From Pleurotus djamor (taxonomy: Eukaryota; Basidiomycota; Agaricomycetes; Agaricales; Pleurotaceae), in the NCBI GenBank assembly GCA_029747585.1, contig JAPEVF010000070.1, positions 61,507-125,506 of the forward strand: DNA of 64,000 bases, in the 5' to 3' direction. Position numbers and translations under genes: made by a program. The notes beneath the pieces were generated by a model. It was not told where the DNA came from and searched no databases. It saw only the letters and a list, made by a program, of their open reading frames with translations. Below, in pieces: positions 1 through 12,615 of this stretch (its first letter is position 1; every line of letters begins with the position of its first letter).

Positions 1-2793
1 CGAAGATGCTCCCCTTGCTAGCCAGAGGGCCCAGGCCATCCTGCAACCACACATTCTTCGCCGGACGAAAACCTCCACGCTGGTAAGCTGTCAAACTTTG
101 TGAAATTGAACATGCGATGATCAAGAGGTCGAATTGTTCATAGGAAGGCGAACCTATTCTGCAACTCCCTCCGAAAGACATCGAGTTGTATACCATTGAC
201 TTTTCGGAGGAAGAACGCGATGTAAGGCGGCGGATTTCTTTTTCTGCACTTGGCTCACGAGTCTATGTAGCTCTATGATTCTTTCGAGAAACGCTCGAAG
301 CTCAGGCTGAGCAAATTCATCAAAGAGCGAACCCTCGTGAAGAAGTGCGTCAACCAACTAACCATCCCTTCCACACAATCAACTCGAAACCTCTCACCTT
401 TTATCCAGTCATGCTGTCGTATTGGTCATGATCCTCCGTCTGCGACAACTCTGTTGCCACCCGAATTTGATTTTGGTCCGTCGTCCTCCGTTTACCGTCG
501 TACCGAATGTCTGATGCCTGTTCGCGTCTTTGCAGAAAGATGTTGGCGATTATGCGGATCCTACTCTTCTCGTAGCAGGCGATGCTGAACAGGAACTGGG
601 TCGCGCGTTGAAGTTCATGGGTCGTGCGTGGGTTGCCAATGTGAGACGACATTTCACATAGTCATGATTCTTGCGCTCAACATCATATATCCGTTTCTAG
701 GTCAAGCAACGGTAATTGACAACGTGCTATCTCATGTGGCATTCACTCAAGCTCATCATCAAACTATCTAGTTTCTTGACGCGTGCTGCTGCAACGGAAA
801 TTATCGAATTTGCTGACCTGATTGACGAGGGCGACAGTACCTGCCCTGTGTGCCAAGATCGTTCGCATTCAGACTTTCTTTTTGTCTCAGCGGGTTCTGA
901 CTTTCATGTAGTGTATGTTGAAAACAGCGGGCGCGTTTTGGAGTGCGGACATGAACTCTGCTTTGGTGCGTTATCATCTCCTCTTGTCGACTGATGATGT
1001 AACGCTGACGGGCCGTAGAATGTCTCTTGGAGATCAGTAACTCCCCGCTCAGTCATGATGGTATCTTGTATGTGTTATTTTGGTACCCTTTTACGTTTTA
1101 GTGCTCATTCGTGTGGTTAGTGGATACGGAACGGAGAAGCAGAACATGGAGGCTGAGAAGGCATTTGAAAATGCCGAGGCGAAGGGTCTACGTCCTTGTA
1201 AGTGATGAGCTCATTCCACCATCCTGTTTGATCTCAGCGTATCCGCCACTAGGCCCAACGTGCAAGAAGATGTCCAACTTCAACGCCCCAAACAAAGTCT
1301 TCAAGTCATGCGCCTTTGAGCCCTCTGATGAAGAGCTGAGCGCTTATGCCAAGTCGCACCGTCAGGCATCCAGGAAACAGAGGCATTCTCGGTACACGAT
1401 TAAGGATGAAGACGACGATGATCTTGAGGTCGGTGATATTGACATGAAGAATCCTGGATCGTCTCCGAAGAGGTTTGGAGATGACTTGGGAGCATCTGAC
1501 GACGATGACGATGACCTTCCCGATGCATCAATGATATTCACAAGACCTGCGAAGCGGATAAAGAAAGACGGGGATGCTATGAGTGAGGTGGGTGGTTCGC
1601 TGAGTTTATGATCATGTAAAACTGAATATTGTTGTCCTTTGACAGGACGAACCTTTTGGTGGACTTGGAGTGAAGGACGAACTTACAGGCAGCCAAAGGA
1701 GGAAGAGTGGTAGGCCAAGTGGACCAAGTCGTAGATCGTCCGCTGGTTCCTCGAAGCCAAAGGCGAAGGCCCAAGTCAAACGCAACCCCGACGACGGTCC
1801 CTCTGACGAAGTGATTGCTGCCTGGAGGAAGGGCGACGATGATCTTGAGGCAAGCGCGAAGATGGTAGCAATGATTGATATTCTGAAGAAGAGTGGTGAT
1901 GATAAGACCATCGTGTATTCCCAATGTAAGTTTGTTCCGTTGGTTGATGTCTCTTCGTGCTAACCTCCCTGCTTTCTACAGGGACTTCGATGCTTGACCT
2001 ATTGGACCTCCTTCTCTCCCGCTATGGAATCCAATGCTTGAGGTATGATGGCAAGATGGACCGAGGTACTAGGGAGGCGGCGCTTGCCAACTTCAAGCGC
2101 CCTGGTGGGCCCAAGATCATTCTTGTTAGGTACGCCTTACAGTCCCTTCGACGGTTGAGTTTGAGCTCACACCAACCGATCTAGCACGCGCTGTGGTGGT
2201 GTTGGGTATGTCTAGTCACCCTACGATCCGATTCATACACTGACAGATAGAACAGCCTGAATCTTGTTGCTGCGAATCGTGTGATCAAGTGCGTACTCGC
2301 CGCCCCTGTTACTTTTGGAACACACTAACCATCTCCACAGTATGGATTTATCCTGGAATTATGCCTCAGAGTCCCAGGCATACGATCGTGTACATCGTCT
2401 TGGTCAAGAGAAACCTGTGTTCGTCAAGCGTCTTGTAGTCAAGAACACGATAGAAGAACGGTAACTTCCTCCCCTATTGCTCCTATCATCGGTCACTTAC
2501 CTAAAATGGAAGGATGCTCCAATTGCAGTCCGTGAAGACTGGTAGGCACCTTCTCCAAACCGCTCATCGTCCCGCCACTCAATCGTTTCCTTTTTTTAGG
2601 TCTGGCTGAAGCAGCGCTCGGTGAAGGAACTGGAGGCGTGGGACTCCACAAACTGAGCGTAAAGGACATCAAGCTTGTAGGTTTCCCCCTCCCCTGGCGT
2701 CAACCGCGGAGACTGACTACATTCCATCAGCTCTTTGGTATGACCAAGCCGGCTGCGCCTGGAGAAGAGCACGATGATGCCAGAGTTATCTGA
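1..2793 (+). CDS. SNF2-family ATPase/helicase with embedded RING finger (Rad5/Uls1-like), 3' part
   Basis: The gene enters from the left edge, so the N-terminus and first helicase lobe are missing. About a dozen exons can be joined. At the start is the SNF2 block with ILQPHILRRTK, then a LRLRQLCCHP motif near 430-465. A RING finger follows: CPVCQ near 840, CGHELC near 950 and CPTCKK near 1260, the last Cys pair completed across an intron. After an acidic/basic linker (1270-1800) comes the second helicase lobe: IVYSQ, RYDGKM, a GGVGLNL block and DRVHRLGQ with a terminal TIEER. The stop is at 2791. Such proteins remodel chromatin or act in DNA-damage tolerance, and the RING suggests ubiquitin or SUMO-targeted ligase activity. 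Whether it is closer to Rad5/Rad16 or Uls1 cannot be decided without the N-terminus. Confidence 0.9.
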
Positions 2794-3356
2794 ATATATT
2801 ACAAGAAATACCTATACCAGCTTCGAACCTTCCTTTTCCCTTCACCTTCACCAGTTGCAGACTTGGTGCCCCAGTACGAATAACCACCCTCACGTATAAT
2901 TATCCAAGGACGGTTAATCTACCATACATACCATCTGCTGTAATTTTTATTTTAGTAACACTGTAGAACTGATATACTTATGTTTGGTTGACACTTCACT
3001 AACGCCTTTGTGGCCGACATGAGGAATGTTGGGATTGTGTGTTGGCGGTAGTCATGGGAGACCTCGCTGGCGGCTCCTCCTCAACCACGAATGCTTGGAT
3101 TGGGCTTCGATACTCGCTTGAAGCATCTACTCCGCTGACCTGTCCGGCGTTCCCTTGACACTCATGCGATGCCGAACCCAAAGCTCAAAGTTTGCTGTCG
3201 CCAGCGAACCGTAATCTGTGGAATAAATACGCTTACACTTGGAGATAACCTCCCCAGTGCCCTGCTTACCGCTCCACCCTCGGGAACCTCGCACACCCAT
3301 CCACCGACTCCCTCTTTGGCTCAGGTTCAATCAATCTCAACAGAACTTTCCCAACC
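2794..3356. other. Intergenic region between SNF2-RING gene and small secreted protein
   Basis: 3' flank of the helicase gene followed by the upstream region of the next gene. I see no supported coding exon. The segment 3280-3356 is C-rich and pyrimidine-rich before the ATG at 3357, as in fungal 5' leaders. Confidence 0.4.
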
Positions 3357-3845
3357 ATGAGGTCGTTTGCCGCAGTCATCGCAGTCCCAGCGCTCTTCAC
3401 CTGCGTTGTNGCACAACAAATGGGAGTCCCTCCTAACATGGGCGGAGCTATGCCTGGTCAACAATTTCCCCAACAACCGGGAATGCAGCAGAAGTAAGCG
3501 TCCAAAATTCCCGAAGATTGGCCAACTTACCCATGCAAACATCGTAGTCCACAATTGCAAAACCCACAACAGCCACAGATCCAACAACAGCCGCAATTCA
3601 ATCCGAATGACCCTAATAACGCGTTCGCTCAAGGCGGGCAGGTGCAAAACCAGAATCAGCAGGGTCAATTTGGCCAATTGCCACCTCAAGCCGTACCGCC
3701 AACGACACAGCAGATCGGGACGACGCAGCAGATAGGAAACCCCGCGTTCACTACGAACCAGTTGAATGGCGCACCGTTCATCGCTGGTCCGGGGGGCTAC
3801 CTCATTGGCGCCATCGGAGCTGCCGTCGTTGCGTTGATGATATGA
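3357..3845 (+). CDS. Small Q/P-rich secreted, possibly GPI-anchored protein
   Basis: Two exons (3357-3493 and 3548-3845) join in frame across a 54 nt intron (GTAAGC...TAG). The roughly 145-residue product starts with a hydrophobic signal peptide (MRSFAAVIAVPALF...), followed by a Gln/Pro/Asn-rich middle with repeated NPQQPQ and TTQQIG units. It ends in a hydrophobic stretch (YLIGAIGAAVVALMI) right at the C-terminus, the layout of GPI-anchored fungal surface proteins. One N at about 3411 falls inside the signal peptide without shifting the frame. No catalytic motif or Cys framework is visible. A cell-wall or surface role is inferred only from composition. Confidence 0.7.
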
Positions 3846-4190
3846 TGATGATGATGGCCATACACCCGTCAAAGAACACGCCTCCCTCACGTCACTTACG
3901 ATTTGGTTGACTTCGAAATGCTGGTTGTTTTACGGAGTTGAGACCTCTCTATGCCGATGACTTGGTCGTGGGCCTATAGCGCCCCGTCCGCCTTGATGCA
4001 TAGGTTTTCGTGGATATCATTTATTTAATACCCCAACATCGCAATGTACCACCACGCTCGTTTTTGGATTTTGTACTCAACTTGCATAATGTTACGATAC
4101 AATCGCTGATTTGAAACCTGAAAGAGAGAGATTGTGAAGATGCTTTCGACACCAAAGGAAAGAAGGAAAGAAGGAAAGAAGCCGCACGAA
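3846..4190. other. Convergent intergenic spacer with GAAA-type microsatellite
   Basis: Spacer between the convergent Q/P-rich gene and the diflavin reductase gene. It begins with a short TGATGATGATG run at the stop codon of the upstream gene and contains a purine microsatellite of GGAAAGAA units at about 4155-4181. No coding sequence is supported. Confidence 0.5.
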
Positions 4191-6440
4191 CTAGCTCCAG
4201 CATTCTTCTATTAACCTCCCTTTCCGCTCTAAAGCATCTAGATATCCTTTCGCCTCGTCAGCATCCATCCCTCCTATNGCTTCNGNGGAGTGCCGTATAG
4301 CNTCCTTGACTGCAGCCGGCATCTTATTNGAGGAACTACAAGAAGATAAATCAGTCCGCCTCATTGTATAATGGCATTGAAGCTATGCACCCTGATATAA
4401 GGATCCAAGCACCTCGTTCATCAACGAGATTCCAGATTGAGCGAGCATCTTCACGGATGAGATCCTGAACATAGGTGCGTTTGACACCCTCTGGTCCATC
4501 ACGAGAACATGCGACTCTGTAAGTCAGCAGCTGTCGTGAGGCGTAGTCTTCCCATTCCTCGTGATAGTGTTGATCCTTCACGGCAGAGCGACAACCGAAG
4601 TATAGGGTGAGTGTGCCTAATTTGTCACTGAGTTAAGATAGAAATGGAGTAAGTTGATACATACTGGGCGTTACGAAGCCATCTTCGATTCGGTCTTCGA
4701 TGACAGCTCTCATCGGGGCGATGCCGGTGCCAGGACCTACGCAGATAATGGGGGTGGAAGGATCTTCAGGTAGTTTGAGCAGACCTGGCTGGATGCCGAG
4801 GGTGATATGGTCGCCTGTTTCTCAGTTACAAGAGGGAGTTATAGCCGAGGTTTTGAGCGCACCAGGTTTCAAGGTCGTTATGTAAGATGTACATACACCT
4901 CGCCGCGGAACTTTGAGTTTCGTCCTGTACTGCACAATGGCTATACAAAGGTGCACTTGGCGAGGATGGCGCTAGCCACGACTAGATATGAGTGACCTGA
5001 TATTCACACTACGGCATGAGAGGGCGGACCTTCACTGAGCTTGATATCGAGAACTGCCGAGGGCGCAAAGGGGGAAACACATCGAAGACAAACTCCTTAG
5101 GTATTCGAATATGGCGGAATTCACTGAGGACTTCTAAGATTGTCCTACGGACTTTGAAGCAGTATTCATAAAGTTCATCCTGAGAGTAACGANNANNNTA
5201 TATGCACTGTGATGGGGAGAACAAGAAAGACGAACTGCACCCTCAGAGGAGAGAAACTCTTCCAGTCTCTCGCGTTCGGTTTCGTTAGAGGTAAATCGCA
5301 ACAGATTGCGGAAGAATGAACGATATGGGACTGCAGTGACGTCGACATAGTGTGTAAGGATAGCTCGCAGAGAAGCTGCNTTCGGGACTCTGTCGGGCAG
5401 AGGTATTTCTAACAAAACATTCTTAGCTAGGACATTCTATCAATAAAAGGACTAACCGTCAGACGTTGATTCGATTGAGAACAAGCAGTCAGCTTCATCC
5501 AGCCATCCGAGGATTTCAAGTGCATCGTCTACGTGTGGAGCAGAAACCTCCGGGTGAATAACGGCAACATCTCCAGGATTGTACCTAAGTCCCGTCAACT
5601 ATGCCGTCTACCCGACAAAGAAATCGATCTTACCGAACATCTTCATCGAACTCGAATTCAAGATGTCGAACATCTTGAAACCAGTCCGAAGCTGTGATAC
5701 GCTCATTTTTCGTGATCCTCGTCGTGAAATACTCGACCTTTCCAGGTGGAGGACGCGGACTTTGATCGCCTGAGTCGCATTTACGCAACGATACGCGAGG
5801 ACCGGGCTCGTCAGTCAATATCTCGAGTTCCGGTGGAAGTGGGAAGAGTTGAAGGAGCGCCTCGACCAGCGTATCATACCAAGGTCCCAAAGCGCCATCT
5901 ATCCTATGCCGATTCATCGTCGCCTTTCTTCGCCGCGGAAAAAAGGGCAACTCACCCAATCGCATGCTGATCGTCGCCTTCGCCTCGAGTACACAGTCGT
6001 GAAGCACCCAAGCTTTCCAGCCTTCTATCGAGTTTCTTAGCTGGCCAACAGAACTTTTCATACGCAGAGTCTCCGAGACCGAATACCGCAAACACCATGT
6101 CTTCAAAAAGGTCTTCAGGCAACCCCGACCGCAAGAGCATAGACCATAGAGGTGTCATTCCACGGGGCTCAGTACCGCTACCTGTAGTCGAGACGACACA
6201 TATGACAACATTCTCATGAATGAGGTCAGGCTGGCGGTAAACACTCCGGTCAGCCCAAGTACAGCAATTCGGAGAAAAAGCAAGTCTCTCAACTGGATCG
6301 TATGATTCCATGTTCACGACTCGACATTTGAAGTGAATTCGACGGATAGCCCGCTGAATTTGTTCGGAAACATCTTGAGCTCTCCCTGTCTCCGTTGCGT
6401 AGAGGATGAGGGCATCGCGGGGGATGGCAAGCTCGGCCAT
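4191..6440 (-). CDS. TAH18: NADPH-dependent diflavin oxidoreductase (Tah18/NDOR1)
   Basis: Transfers electrons from NADPH through FAD and FMN to the Dre2/CIAPIN1 Fe-S protein in cytosolic Fe-S cluster assembly. Reading the minus strand: an FMN/flavodoxin domain ([14 protein letters not shown] at the N-terminus, [22 protein letters not shown]), then an FAD-binding lobe with the RQFSIS motif near 5050 and an [16 protein letters not shown] block near 4925. Next is an NADPH lobe with [13 protein letters not shown] near 4720 and LYFGCRS near 4600. The C-terminus ends in an invariant-style ECWS with stop at 4191. At least six short introns are needed. I chose the ATG at 6440 because it directly precedes the flavodoxin strand; an in-frame ATG at 6521 would add 27 residues. 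Ns at 4278-4330 and 5193-5199 blur two exons. Confidence 0.9.
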
Positions 6441-6604
6441 ACCACCGTGACGGAGTGACGAGAACAAGATATCTGATAAGATTCCGCGAATCGGCACCAG
6501 GAGACGCATAGGGGCAGCCAATTCTGTTTCAACTCCACCACCTGTGTCGCGTGCAGAGGCCGTGTTAAGCTGTCAAAGGCAGCAAGAAAGCACCATATAT
6601 ATTT

Positions 6605-8553
6605 TTACTTCTTGAGATTTGAGTCACTATCGAAACGCTCGTCGCCCATGACCTCTACATTCGTCTCAACGTCTATTCTCAGCACCGATAACCCTTTGTG
6701 TGACGGGTGGTCTACAAGTTCCATAGGTTGAAGGACTTCGTCACCACCCCGTAGTTCCTCGCGTTTGTTCAATGTTGCCAGGAGAGCATTGAGAGATACT
6801 AAGCATAGCTGAGTGTGAGCACGGGGTTGGATCACTGATACCATCCGTTGGCTCACGTTTAGGAATGAGGAACATGCAACCCAGGAATATCAGGGTGTTT
6901 GATGATGCCGCGAACTATCGAACGCGGATATGATGAGCTCCGTAGTCTAGTTTCGAGGATAAAATTACTTGCAGTGATTACACATAATACGCTCCACAGG
7001 CTGAGATGCGACGCTGTAGAATCAGTTACCGTTGCCTCTCATTTGAGCAACGCGGCTCACGATGTGAACAATCCTGTTGGTGTGGTGAGTTACCTTTCAC
7101 ATCGAATTAGTTCCCTGTAATACCTGTGTTGATAGAATACATCATCAAGGTCGCGATCAAACGATCAGTTCTACAGCACAGGTCTTAGCAGTTGTCACAC
7201 ACCCGCATAATCTATCAACATACCTTAAGAACCCCGTTCTTGCTTTCCAAAGAGACCGAACAAGGGACGATGCGATGATGACATCTGAGGCAGCGCCGCA
7301 GGAGAACGCAAGATAGAAGATTGGCTGTTTGGTGGACATTAGCCGTCCAGCGGAACGCGAGCTCGGGGACGTAGGACGAACTGTCTCAGATTGACTGCGT
7401 ATGTTCTCAATTGTTTTTCGTTCGATCCTGCGAGAAAACGACGAGAGATGTGTGAGGAACTTTCGTGGTTTGGAGGGCAGGGGCATCTTACATCCTGCTG
7501 GAGAGGTCTTCACCACACGTTAAGAACGGTAAGGGTGACGATCCGTGGATATTGAATCAAACTTACAGAAACCACCGACTGTGAAGATGCGTTCGTGAGT
7601 GATCAACTCGAGTTTTCGGGAATAAATGTAGCGCGTACCGCAGTGTACAACCGAGAGTAAAGTCTTTGTTATATGGGGGGATGATGAGCGGACGAACTGA
7701 TGAAGGTTCTATGTGTGACATACGATGATCGAAACAATAGGAATGCTCCGTTGACTAACTGTATACGCTATTGAGCAGGGGCCTTAGAGCACACGCCTAA
7801 GATGGGTACGTACGATACCAAACGCGCTGGGTAAAGAGTCTTCATTGACATGTAGGCTCAGTTGGATATCGGAGGCTGAGTGTCCCAAGAACTTACCCGC
7901 GGACGATAAGTTCACTGATACACTATTTCGATGAATTATGAGTATTGATGAGAACTGGGTTAAGGGCGCAAAACTGACTGTGATGTAGACCTGAGTCTGG
8001 CTTGGATATCAGCTCTAGCCTCCTAGCCAATGTGAAAAGAGGGACGAACCCACACACTCCTGAGTGAAGAGGAGAGGGTGAGACTGGAGACTCCGGAACA
8101 ATGAGAGAGAACGCGTCTCACCAAACAACTCGATTGAACACTTCAGGCGCGTTGAAGTTCGAGACACAATAGTAAAAGAGCCCGTGGACGATAAGTACTG
8201 TATGCACTGAATCGAGAACCCTTGTAGAAACCCAAGCATTAATTAAATCGAAGCCTGACCCAAGCGCTCTCTGGTTCTTACCAGAGTGATAAGATCTTGG
8301 AAGAAGTATGAGTATTTTCGTACAAGCCCAGTGGGGTACTGAACGAACCAGGTTCCTCAAGTATGGTCTGTCTTTGGGCCTGCAAGTAAAGTAGGCGAAT
8401 ATTTGGGCGTTGGTAATACCGTACATCCTGCATGAACATTGAAAGAGTCAGCCAAGGTGATGCATTGAAAATGTGTTGGACAGGTGCATACATAGTCGCC
8501 GCGACTGTCCCAAGCAAGATGGGACCCAGGTACTGAACAGGATTCATGTTCAT
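6605..8553 (-). CDS. DUF6534-like multi-pass membrane protein
   Basis: Multi-exon gene pieced together by frame. The N-terminal exon gives a hydrophobic GPILLGTVAATM, and the next restarts as YGITNAQIFAYF. Then come STRVLDSVHTVLIVHGLFYYC (about 8150-8230), an ELIVRG piece (about 7905), a GAASDVIIASSLVRSLWKARTGF block (about 7220-7310), and C-terminal SLNALLATLNKREELR with a polar tail ending at 6605. These blocks resemble a large basidiomycete-only family of seven-helix proteins (DUF6534) of unknown function. At least six introns are required, and some joins (7500-8100) are weak, so partial degeneration is possible. The stop lies 165 nt upstream of the TAH18 start on the same strand, so the TAH18 promoter (AT-rich TATATAT at 6595-6602) is compressed into that gap. 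Confidence 0.62.
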
Positions 8554-9452
8554 GTGGGGCGGGTGACGGAGAGGGTGTTCACGGTATTCATAAAGCTAGT
8601 TCGGCTTTTATAACTGGGAATCAGGAGGACCGGACAACAAGTATCTCACCTATACTGCCTAATCTAAACATATCCCAGTTGCCAGAAGTTCTCCTGGGTT
8701 CCACGCTGAGGCATTGTCTGATTGATGTGGTGAGAGTGTGATGGGAAAACAAGATAACAACTTCTTCACTTCAACCTTCGCGCGCTCTTCACAGCTCCAT
8801 ATTGGAATGTGAGTTCGGCCGGTATCCGAGCGATGGAAGCGCATGGAAACAGAAGTACACCATGCAAGCGTATATTGATGAATCCACAAGAGAGGAGGAT
8901 AGTTGTATGGGGCGAATCATGTCTGCGTTGATTTAGGAACTCATACGAGTGGGGTCTGTTGTCGCCAAAGCCCGGCGGGAAACGAAGGAAAGCAATGAGC
9001 GGTGATGGAGGATGGTGGTCAACGCCGCACATCTACCGGGGAAGGTGATTCAAGTGATGGTATCTGGATATCTGGATATGATCACTGATTCGAGTTCCAC
9101 TTTGCCTGGATTCTGCTAGGATACCCATATTCAGGTGAAACGGCATCGTTCCCACCAGCGAAGACGATGAGATGATTAAAAAGAACCGATACCGGGTTCT
9201 CCGTTGCTTCTCGTGCGACAATGTAGCCAAAGAGGAGGACTAAGTATGTCGTTGCAACGATGCTCCGTAGGCCATATCAACACCTGAAGATGGCCGCAAG
9301 CACCGCAACGTCTTGATCGCGTCTTGGTTTGTTCTCAAAGTCACAAATTCCGCTGATGGATGTACAATTCCTGGCAAAGCGTCGTAGTAAGTTACACGGT
9401 TACATAGAGTACACATCGACGGAAACTTCAGACAAAAGGAGAAAATAAAAGA
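8554..9452. other. Region with an unassigned open minus-strand stretch
   Basis: Upstream of the DUF6534-like gene. On the minus strand, about 9265-9085 stays open for roughly 60 codons and reads like a membrane segment followed by a soluble part (YLVLLFGYIVARE...FNHLIVFAGGNDA). It has no start codon and I do not recognise it. It may be an exon of a decayed gene. The rest shows no coding signal I can defend. Confidence 0.25.
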
Positions 9453-9988
9453 TTGAAAACGGCGAAAGCCTAGATCTCAGCCTGCCCAGTTCTTGAACAC
9501 AGCCAGAATGCCCTCTACTCCTCCGGGTGTTAGGGAGGGCGTCAACCTAGGCCTCACCGTCGTCGCAAATATCAGCGCATTACAAGTCTCCGGTTCCCCC
9601 ATATTTGATTAACCGTGCTGCCCCTCCTCCGTCCAAGTATATCCCTCCGGACTTTGCAACGTCGGTTCCCTTCCTCGCTGTCCAGCGGACAAAGATAGCC
9701 CAATGAAGAAACTATCCCAAGCACCCTCCTTCGCAGAAGGACAAATACGCCGAAAGGTGCTTTCACGAGGTACAAACGGGCTGCAAACGCCATCCGGTCA
9801 GGACATACAATGGTGAAGGAGAGGTACCGGTGGGCTAGATCCGGTCGAACATGTTTGTGCTACGAGGAAAACAAGGTAAACGCACCTGGTATATATAGGC
9901 ATTTGTGGCGCCCCTGTTCTCGTCGACTTCGATTTCGATTTTGTTGACTTCAACAAAGAGAAACGCGACACAGCCTCAGCACCGCCAT
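9453..9988 (+). repeat. Dispersed ~0.5 kb TATA-bearing repeat, copy 1
   Basis: First of four clear same-orientation copies. It begins near AACGGCGAAAGCCTAGATCT and ends near CAGCACCGCC. Shared landmarks in order: CTTGAACACAGCC, CCTCTACTCC, AACCTAGGCCTCACC, CCCCTCCTCC, TTCCCTTCCTCGCTGTCC, GATAGCCCAATGAAG, GCAAACGCCATCCGG, GGTCGAACATGTTTGTGC and TGGTATATATAGG. The last is a TATA box on the plus strand. No conserved protein is encoded and no terminal inverted repeat is obvious. Confidence 0.85.
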
Positions 9989-10880
9989 TGAACAACCGCG
10001 ACGCGTTAGGACGCGTTCAGCACTCAGTCACGCCTGACTTGTATTCTGAAGACGGCCTTTGTGTCAAACAGGACAACATAACGCGTTGAAAGATGGAAGA
10101 TATCGGCAACACGGAATCAACACAATATGAGACGACGAACCATTACCGAATTGGTCAGGGAAACGGATGTCTGGTAGCATCATTGGTCATAGGCAGTCGA
10201 ACCGTTGAATGTCAAGGCAATAGATCATAAGCAATCGCCTGTATCTATCCACCCAAGTTCATCGTCAGCGTGTAGGACTGGGAGAAGACCAAGGGTTTCG
10301 CCAGGAATCCCAAGCCAAAAGAGGTGGAGACACACCGTCAAGACGTCCGCTCCAACAACGACTTCTATGTCGCATCCTATGTGCTCGTTTCTGGCCTTCG
10401 CCGCGAAGTAGTCAACGTTTCACGATGGGGAACGTGGATTTCGTCGCGTTAGCGCTTGATGCAGCATCATGCACGGACATATCGAGTTCTTATGGCAATG
10501 GATAGGGTTCGAGGAGCGCGTTCAACAGCGTAACACGTCTACGCCGATTGCTTGATGCGTTTATGTGATGCGAAATGTGGTACAAGTTTGTACCCAGCAT
10601 AAGAGACGAAGGAGTACCGGCGATGGTCGACTCGTTCGAGGCAGGCTTGGTTGCAGGGTCCCTTTTGGGGAACACAGGCGCTAATTCCTTTTCGTGAAGG
10701 TCCCATTTGTGATCTCTGCTCGCGACGGAAAGAGCGAAGTCTTTGTACTTACTTAGATCTTAGAGCCGCGTAAAGTTTGCTTACCGTGCGAATGTGGCTT
10801 CTCACACCCAGGATTTTCTAAAACAACTTATGAACAACTTGGCGTACGGTGTGGGACGAAAAAAAAAGAATAAATATATT
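9989..10880. other. Inter-repeat region, no gene recognised
   Basis: Lies between repeat copies 1 and 2. The open stretches are short (under 70 codons), start without plausible leaders and show no recognisable motif. It could contain decayed sequence downstream of the repeat's TATA box, but I can assign nothing. Confidence 0.3.
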
Positions 10881-11399
10881 GGAAACGGTGAAAACCTAAA
10901 TCTCAGCCCGCCAGATTGTTCTTGAGCACAGCCGGAATGCCCTCTACTTCCCCAGGTTCCAAGGAAGACATCGACCTAGGCATCACCGTTTCCGAAAACA
11001 TGGGTACATTTCAAAGCCTCCAGCTCTCCCAATTTTTACCCTGGCATCCCCTCCTCCTGCCAAGTCTACCCCTCCGGACTTAGCGACGTTGTTCCCCTTC
11101 CTCGCTGTCAAGAGACAAAGATAGCCCAATGAAGGAACTATCCCAAGCACGCCTGGATGCAGAGGAGTCAAATACACCAGGTGAGCGCTTTCGCGAGTAC
11201 AGAACGGGTTGCAATGCCATCCGGCGAGACGTACGATGGGAAAGGAGAGGGACCGGTGGGGTATATTTGGTCGATTATGCTTGTACCACGAAGAAATAAG
11301 CCAGTTGCAGAGGGTGTATATATACGCACCCAGGAGGCTCCCCTATCTAATCATTGTGTTGAGTTTTGCTGATCAACGAACGCAAATCCAGCACCGCCG
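10881..11399 (+). repeat. Dispersed ~0.5 kb TATA-bearing repeat, copy 2
   Basis: Same order of landmarks as copy 1: GGAAACGGTGAAAACCTAAATC, TTCTTGAGCACAGCC, GACCTAGGCATCACC, CCCCTCCTCCTGCCAAG, TTCCCCTTCCTCGCTGTC, AAGATAGCCCAATGAAG, GTTGCAATGCCATCCGG, GTGTATATATACGC and GCACCGCC. Small indels separate it from the other copies. Confidence 0.85.
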
Positions 11400-12615
11400 T
11401 CAACGCTCGCCACCGCCTCGTCCAAGCACACTGGCACGGTACACCCCCACCGGATCGTAGCCTCTATACGATTGAAGGACCAACCAACGGAGCGCTATAC
11501 CGTTGAAACTCAAACTGCTTGCCACTATGTTTTGGGGCTTGGGCTGGACGATAGAAATGAAGCTTTGTGGAAACTGTAGCAAGCGGAGAATCGATAAATT
11601 TGACGAGACATATCTGATGGGGCAGACGAATTGTTGCGATGGCCTGGACGCTAGCGTGAAACTTCAGTGAAAGCGCATGAAGACGGTCCCCTCTCGTGAC
11701 CCCTTGAAGCCCTGAGACCCCTTCCCTAACGGTCCTTGGGCGCCTGATGACCAACTTCGCCTCAAGGACGTTTTGAGAACATGCGTCGTTGCTTCGTTCG
11801 CCACCACGGTTTGCTTGTGCTCTCCAAAAATGTATATCTTTGAGACCAACTGTCGGATCGATCTCAGTAGTTCTCGGATATGCGGCTCTCCAACGACTCA
11901 TGTTGCGAGGGGAAATCTCTCCCGGATTCCCCAAAAAAACGGCTCGTTTGACATCGTAGGTAATCAATACGATTACAAGGGAGCTGGACTGCAATGAAGC
12001 CCTTCATACTCGAAAGGTGCGTCATTTGCAGATCAATTGTCGTTGGCNTTTTTGTTCTCCTTTAAAGCAGTTTTAAGTAGGTTGTGTCCAGTGATCTCTA
12101 ACGCGTCGCCGTGTCACTGGCTCATAGCAAGAGGCATGTAGAAGGAATGCACTTAATATTGGCTTTGTATCAGAATCATAGTTGAGTTCTTGCTAGTTTC
12201 TCCGTACCATTCTTCCACCGTTTCTTGTCACTTTTCAAGCTCAAGGCTCGATCCTTCAATTGCTTGGGAACCAGCTGGGATTGTCACCGTTCGGCTCAGA
12301 ATTTTGGGGACCCTCGAGCCGCAGGAGGCTCAAAGTCTCATATGCTGCTCCAACAGTGCGAGGTGATCTACCTGCCCTGGCATTGCCCACTAGCAAGTGG
12401 GCTTAGTCGCCGAACACGACGAGGACAGACTACCTGACGATCACCGTGACCGACGCCTTGTCATGTGACGCTGAACATGTACGCGTGCGCGACTCCCATG
12501 ACCTCTGTTCTTCCTTACTTCCATCCAGCACAGCGTCAGCCTGTCAGCGACTTCTCTCTTTCGCCGCTGACTTTCAGCGCTCTGCATCTGTCTCTCTTTG
12601 TCAACTCGCCCAGCA
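11400..12615. other. Region between repeat copy 2 and the 12.6 kb gene
   Basis: A minus-strand open stretch at 11464-11994 (176 codons) has no recognisable motif and a composition that does not look coding. The 12200-12615 part precedes the ATG at 12616 and becomes pyrimidine-rich (12490-12600), as expected for a 5' leader. One N at about 12048 lies beside a T run. Confidence 0.35.

Noticed and set aside
11464..11994. 176-codon minus-strand open frame
   Set aside because: No recognisable motif, no plausible promoter or splice context, and it lies just after repeat copy 2. Left as unassigned.
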